Origin: Fibrobacter sp.
GTDB lineage: Bacteria > Fibrobacterota > Fibrobacteria > Fibrobacterales > Fibrobacteraceae
Direction: 5' to 3'
Assembly (NCBI RefSeq): GCF_017551775.1
Contig: NZ_JAFZKX010000062.1
Span: 1 to 51,896 of the forward strand
Length of the DNA stretch: 51,896 nt
Shown here: positions 49,567 to 51,896 of the stretch, one piece after another
How the letters are laid out: each line of letters begins with the position of its first letter
How positions within the stretch are numbered: position 1 is the first letter of the stretch
Translations under genes and position numbers: made by a program
Notes under the pieces: model-generated
Seen by the model: the letters and a program-made list of their open reading frames with translations, nothing else
The model's database searches: none
What the model was told of the DNA's origin: nothing

Positions 49567-51108
49567 TTAGCGCTGAGTGACGCGGACCTTCTTAACTCCG
49601 TTAGCGCTCTTGACCATGTACACACCAGACTTCTGGAACTTGGTGGCAATGGATTCAGAAACAGTCTTGCCCGGGAGGATTTCGACATTGCCCATGAACT
49701 TACCGCTGATGTCGAACACCTGGACGGTGCTTGCGATGTTGTTCATACGGATCATCTGCGCAATCGCATGCGGAATCGAATCCGTATCCGGCGGAATGAC
49801 GACACCCGGCAGAGAGAACTTCACATAGTCAACGTTCGTGTTGTCGTTGGCAATCGTAATGCGGAGCACGTGTTCACCCTTGGTGAGGGTTGCCTTGCCC
49901 TTGGCGAGTTCGTAGGTATCCCAGTCATTTTCGACACCCGTGAACTCAAGCGAAGCAAGAGCCTTGCCATCCCAAGAGAGTTCCAAGGTACCGGCGCTGG
50001 TGCCGTTAGAAACATTGGCTTCGATGTCGTATTCGCCATCCTGGGCCACGTTCACAGTGTATTCAAGCCAGAGGTCCTTAGCGGTGTAACCGATAGCCTT
50101 ACCTGTACCGCCATTCACGATGTCGACAGTCGGATAGTCTTCGCCGCGGTATTCATGGTCACCATTTTCATTAGAGGCGCCCTGAGTGCCGGAGTAAGAA
50201 TCGCCGTAATTGCCTTCGTCGAAGTTTTCGGCTTCAACGGTGCCCGGGAGCGTGATAGCCTTGCCACCGAACGGCTTGCGATCGATCGGAGTCGGCGGTT
50301 CAGACGGCTGGCCGTTTTCGCTCATATCGAAGTAGGTGTATTCCACGGAACCCGAAGCGCCACCACCGGCTTCGGTCATGAGCATAACTTCGGTCACGTT
50401 ACCGAACTTGAGTTCAATGCTCTTCTGGCCATTCTTAGAGGTCGGCAAAGTCTTGCTCTGACCCGTGAAGAGTTCGTTCCACTTGTTGAAGTGGGCCTGG
50501 ATATCGATATGGCCGCACTGACGCGGAGACTGGCGGATGCTGAAGATCTGCAAGAAGGTAGAAGTACCCGTCTTGGAAGCTTCCTGGTCACGAATGAACG
50601 TATGGATCGTGTAGGTAGCACCGTCAACCGTGATTTCACCCTGCTTCGGGCCGACATACTGTTCGCTCGGCTTGCTGTACCAGTCATCCACGATGTAGTA
50701 TTCGACCTGCGGATTCACCGTCCAGCCATAAATACCGATGTAACCATAAGAGGCGTTACCGGTCTTGGTGTACTTGTAATCGGCAGTGTACTGCATGCCA
50801 TTGACATTCTTACCCGGACCACTGTCGCCATAGCGGAAGCCCACGCGAGCCAGGTAGTCCTGGTTGTTGCTCCAGTTGGCCTTGAACGTACCGTTATCGT
50901 AGTACGTCATGGAGTTGGAACCACCCGCAGACCACTGTTCATAGCCCCACTTGGTGCCGCTGATGTTACCAGTCATGTTGCCGTTCACGGAGTGACCCTG
51001 TCCCTGGGGAACAGACATCGCGTCCTTACAGGCATCGACTGCAAATGCAGACGTTGCAAGACCGAAAGCCAAAAGGGCTCCAGCCTTAAAAAGATTCGTT
51101 TTAATCAT
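49567..51108 (-). CDS. Secreted GH11 endo-1,4-beta-xylanase with CBM6 and C-terminal tail
   Basis: 513 residues from the ATG at 51108 (AGGAG 6 nt upstream). Signal peptide 1-23. GH11 jelly roll about 28-262: WSNNQDYLARVGFRYG, nucleophile Glu136 in PQVEYYIVDDWY, thumb-like region around 190-200 (IFSIRQSPRQCG), and acid/base Glu246 in LMTEAGGGASGS. It cleaves xylan. Then CBM6 (about 277-418): GTVEAENFDEGNYG, DIVNGGTGKAIGYTAKDLWLEYTV and VDYVKFSLPG. Last about 70 residues are a tail with VQVFDISGKFMGNVEI and KSGVYMVKSANG that differs from the GH16 and PL1 tails but matches the neighbouring xylanase. Confidence 0.92.
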   Translation of the reverse strand: MIKTNLFKAGALLAFGLATSAFAVDACKDAMSVPQGQGHSVNGNMTGNISGTKWGYEQWSAGGSNSMTYYDNGTFKANWSNNQDYLARVGFRYGDSGPGKNVNGMQYTADYKYTKTGNASYGYIGIYGWTVNPQVEYYIVDDWYSKPSEQYVGPKQGEITVDGATYTIHTFIRDQEASKTGTSTFLQIFSIRQSPRQCGHIDIQAHFNKWNELFTGQSKTLPTSKNGQKSIELKFGNVTEVMLMTEAGGGASGSVEYTYFDMSENGQPSEPPTPIDRKPFGGKAITLPGTVEAENFDEGNYGDSYSGTQGASNENGDHEYRGEDYPTVDIVNGGTGKAIGYTAKDLWLEYTVNVAQDGEYDIEANVSNGTSAGTLELSWDGKALASLEFTGVENDWDTYELAKGKATLTKGEHVLRITIANDNTNVDYVKFSLPGVVIPPDTDSIPHAIAQMIRMNNIASTVQVFDISGKFMGNVEILPGKTVSESIATKFQKSGVYMVKSANGVKKVRVTQR

Positions 51109-51376
51109 ATTAACTCCTGGATAAAATCTGCCCTGAAAATACTTTTCACCGCCCAAAACAGGCTAATTTCCCCATTTTTTGTGTTGTTGCAAAAAACAAC
51201 ACCGAAAAACCGCTCATTTTCAAGCAAATTAGCAATCCGCCATTTTCGCAAAAAAAACGCACTTTTTTGGCGTTTTTTGAACAGAATCGCCAAAACCCGA
51301 ATTTTTGTTTAAATCTTTTTACATTTTTGCATTAAAAAGCGTCCCGACCGAGCTTTTGCATCCCCCGGCGCAGGCA
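51109..51376. promoter_or_regulatory. Intergenic A/T-rich region upstream of the GH11 gene
   Basis: No gene seen. An 8-bp perfect hairpin GTGTTGTT-GCAAAA-AACAACAC stands at 51181-51202, about 73 nt before the ATG. A TGAAAA-GTA-TTTTCA palindrome (minus strand) lies nearer, about 25 nt upstream. No exact TAnnTTTG box was found. Confidence 0.4.
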
Positions 51377-51411
51377 ATAAAAAACACCCCGGTTTTGAAC
51401 CGGAGTGTTCC
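51377..51411 (-). terminator. Terminator of the second GH11 gene
   Basis: AACACtCCGGTT / AACCGGgGTGTT stem; in the minus direction followed by TTTTTTATTG. Confidence 0.85.
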
Positions 51412-51434
51412 CTTAAGGAATCAAAAATTCCGTA

Positions 51435-51896
51435 TTAGCGCACCGAGACGCGGTACATCGTGCTGCCCTGCTTCAGGAGGTAGATTCCAGAATTCTGGAA
51501 GTTTGCCTTCAGGAGGTCGGTCACGGACATACCCGGTTCGAGTTCGACAGAACCGAGATGGCGACCCTGCATATCGAACACCTGGAAGATGCCGGTAGAG
51601 GCGCTCAGACGCACTTCCATCGGAATAGCGATGGTCGAGCTGCTGGAACGCGGAATCGTGGCGCTGGACTTCGGAGTCACAGAAGAACTGGACTTCGGCG
51701 GTTCAGAAGAGCTGGACTTCGGAGTTTCAGCCTTGTCGGTCATGTTGAAGTAGGTGTAGTCCACGGAACCCGTAGCGTTACCACCGGCTTCGGTCATGAG
51801 CATAACTTCGGTCACGTTACCGAACTTGAGCGAAGCAGAAGCACCACCCTTCGAACCGCGGAGCTGCTTGTTCTGACCGGTGAAGAGTTCATCCCA
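51435..51896 (-). CDS. GH11 xylanase, C-terminal part (5' end outside window)
   Basis: The frame is open to the last base of the window, giving 153 residues. It begins WDELFTGQNKQL, aligned with KWNELFTGQSKTL of the neighbouring xylanase, then LKFGNVTEVMLMTEAGGNATGS with the acid/base Glu, and VDYTYFNM. Instead of a CBM6 there is a Pro/Lys/Ser linker (PKSSSSEPPKSSSS and similar), then the same kind of C-terminal tail (FQVFDMQGRHLGSVEL, FQNSGIYLLKQG). The catalytic nucleophile half is outside the window. Confidence 0.9.
   Translation of the reverse strand, partial: WDELFTGQNKQLRGSKGGASASLKFGNVTEVMLMTEAGGNATGSVDYTYFNMTDKAETPKSSSSEPPKSSSSVTPKSSATIPRSSSSTIAIPMEVRLSASTGIFQVFDMQGRHLGSVELEPGMSVTDLLKANFQNSGIYLLKQGSTMYRVSVR

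Noticed and set aside
51181-51202. Hairpin upstream of the GH11 gene as a riboswitch or terminator
   Set aside because: It is a simple 8-bp stem without T tract in the gene's direction and no conserved riboswitch core; it is only noted as a hairpin in the promoter region.

Overview
The window looks like chromosomal DNA of a Fibrobacter species (phylum Fibrobacterota), a gut or rumen plant-fibre degrader. Three things point there. The lipoprotein at 6434-7456 carries a FISUMP (Fibrobacter succinogenes major paralogous) domain. Several surface lipoproteins have long serine or Ser/Glu tracts. Plant cell-wall enzymes of families GH16, PL1 and GH11 end in C-terminal tails resembling type IX secretion sorting domains. 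Many promoters match the TAnnTTTG box known from Bacteroidetes, which fits the FCB superphylum. No insertion sequence, prophage, CRISPR array or rRNA was seen. One tRNA (Arg, ACG) is present.

Layout. 1-3.8 kb: the 3' end of ruvB, an Omp85-type barrel, a VanZ-like protein and an RlmI-type methyltransferase. 3.9-14.8 kb: a surface and secretion island with two lipoproteins, a GH16 enzyme, a TPR protein, a PL1 pectate lyase and two tandem outer-membrane-protein/lipoprotein pairs. 14.9-19.3 kb: a small membrane protein, an acyl-CoA synthetase and a three-gene operon (hypothetical, ybeY, CorC-type CBS protein). 19.4-24.6 kb: a two-gene operon of a secreted FecR-domain protein and a 1070-residue beta-helix/beta-barrel protein. 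24.7-30.3 kb: an FAD oxidoreductase, a YbjQ-type protein, fused CcsBA, a metallophosphoesterase and the tRNA. 30.4-38.9 kb: mostly core genes on the plus strand (PBP1, rlmN, a methyltransferase, a SEC-C protein, argC, obg, smpB, an amidase overlapping smpB). 38.9-46 kb: a Ser-rich lipoprotein, yebC, a secreted Lys-rich protein, phosphoglucomutase, a decayed outer-membrane gene, dapA and a Cys-cluster protein. 46-51.9 kb: a barrel protein, a CsgG-like lipoprotein with a secreted partner, and two tandem GH11 xylanase genes, the second cut by the window end.

The observations I rate highest are: (i) a family of intergenic elements abutting stop codons, each with 13-nt cores of fixed geometry (5-bp stem, 3-nt loop) but variable sequence; (ii) TAnnTTTG-like boxes 4-8 nt upstream of ATG in about nine genes, implying leaderless or nearly leaderless mRNAs, including a perfect 14-bp mirror-image divergent promoter; (iii) the FecR plus beta-helix/barrel operon; (iv) the tandem barrel/lipoprotein pairs next to the pectate lyase; (v) four GAGAACAT-type sites around the pectate lyase promoter; and (vi) tandem xylanases that share a 51-nt identical block but have swapped accessory modules. 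All functions are inferred from sequence by eye; no searches were run.
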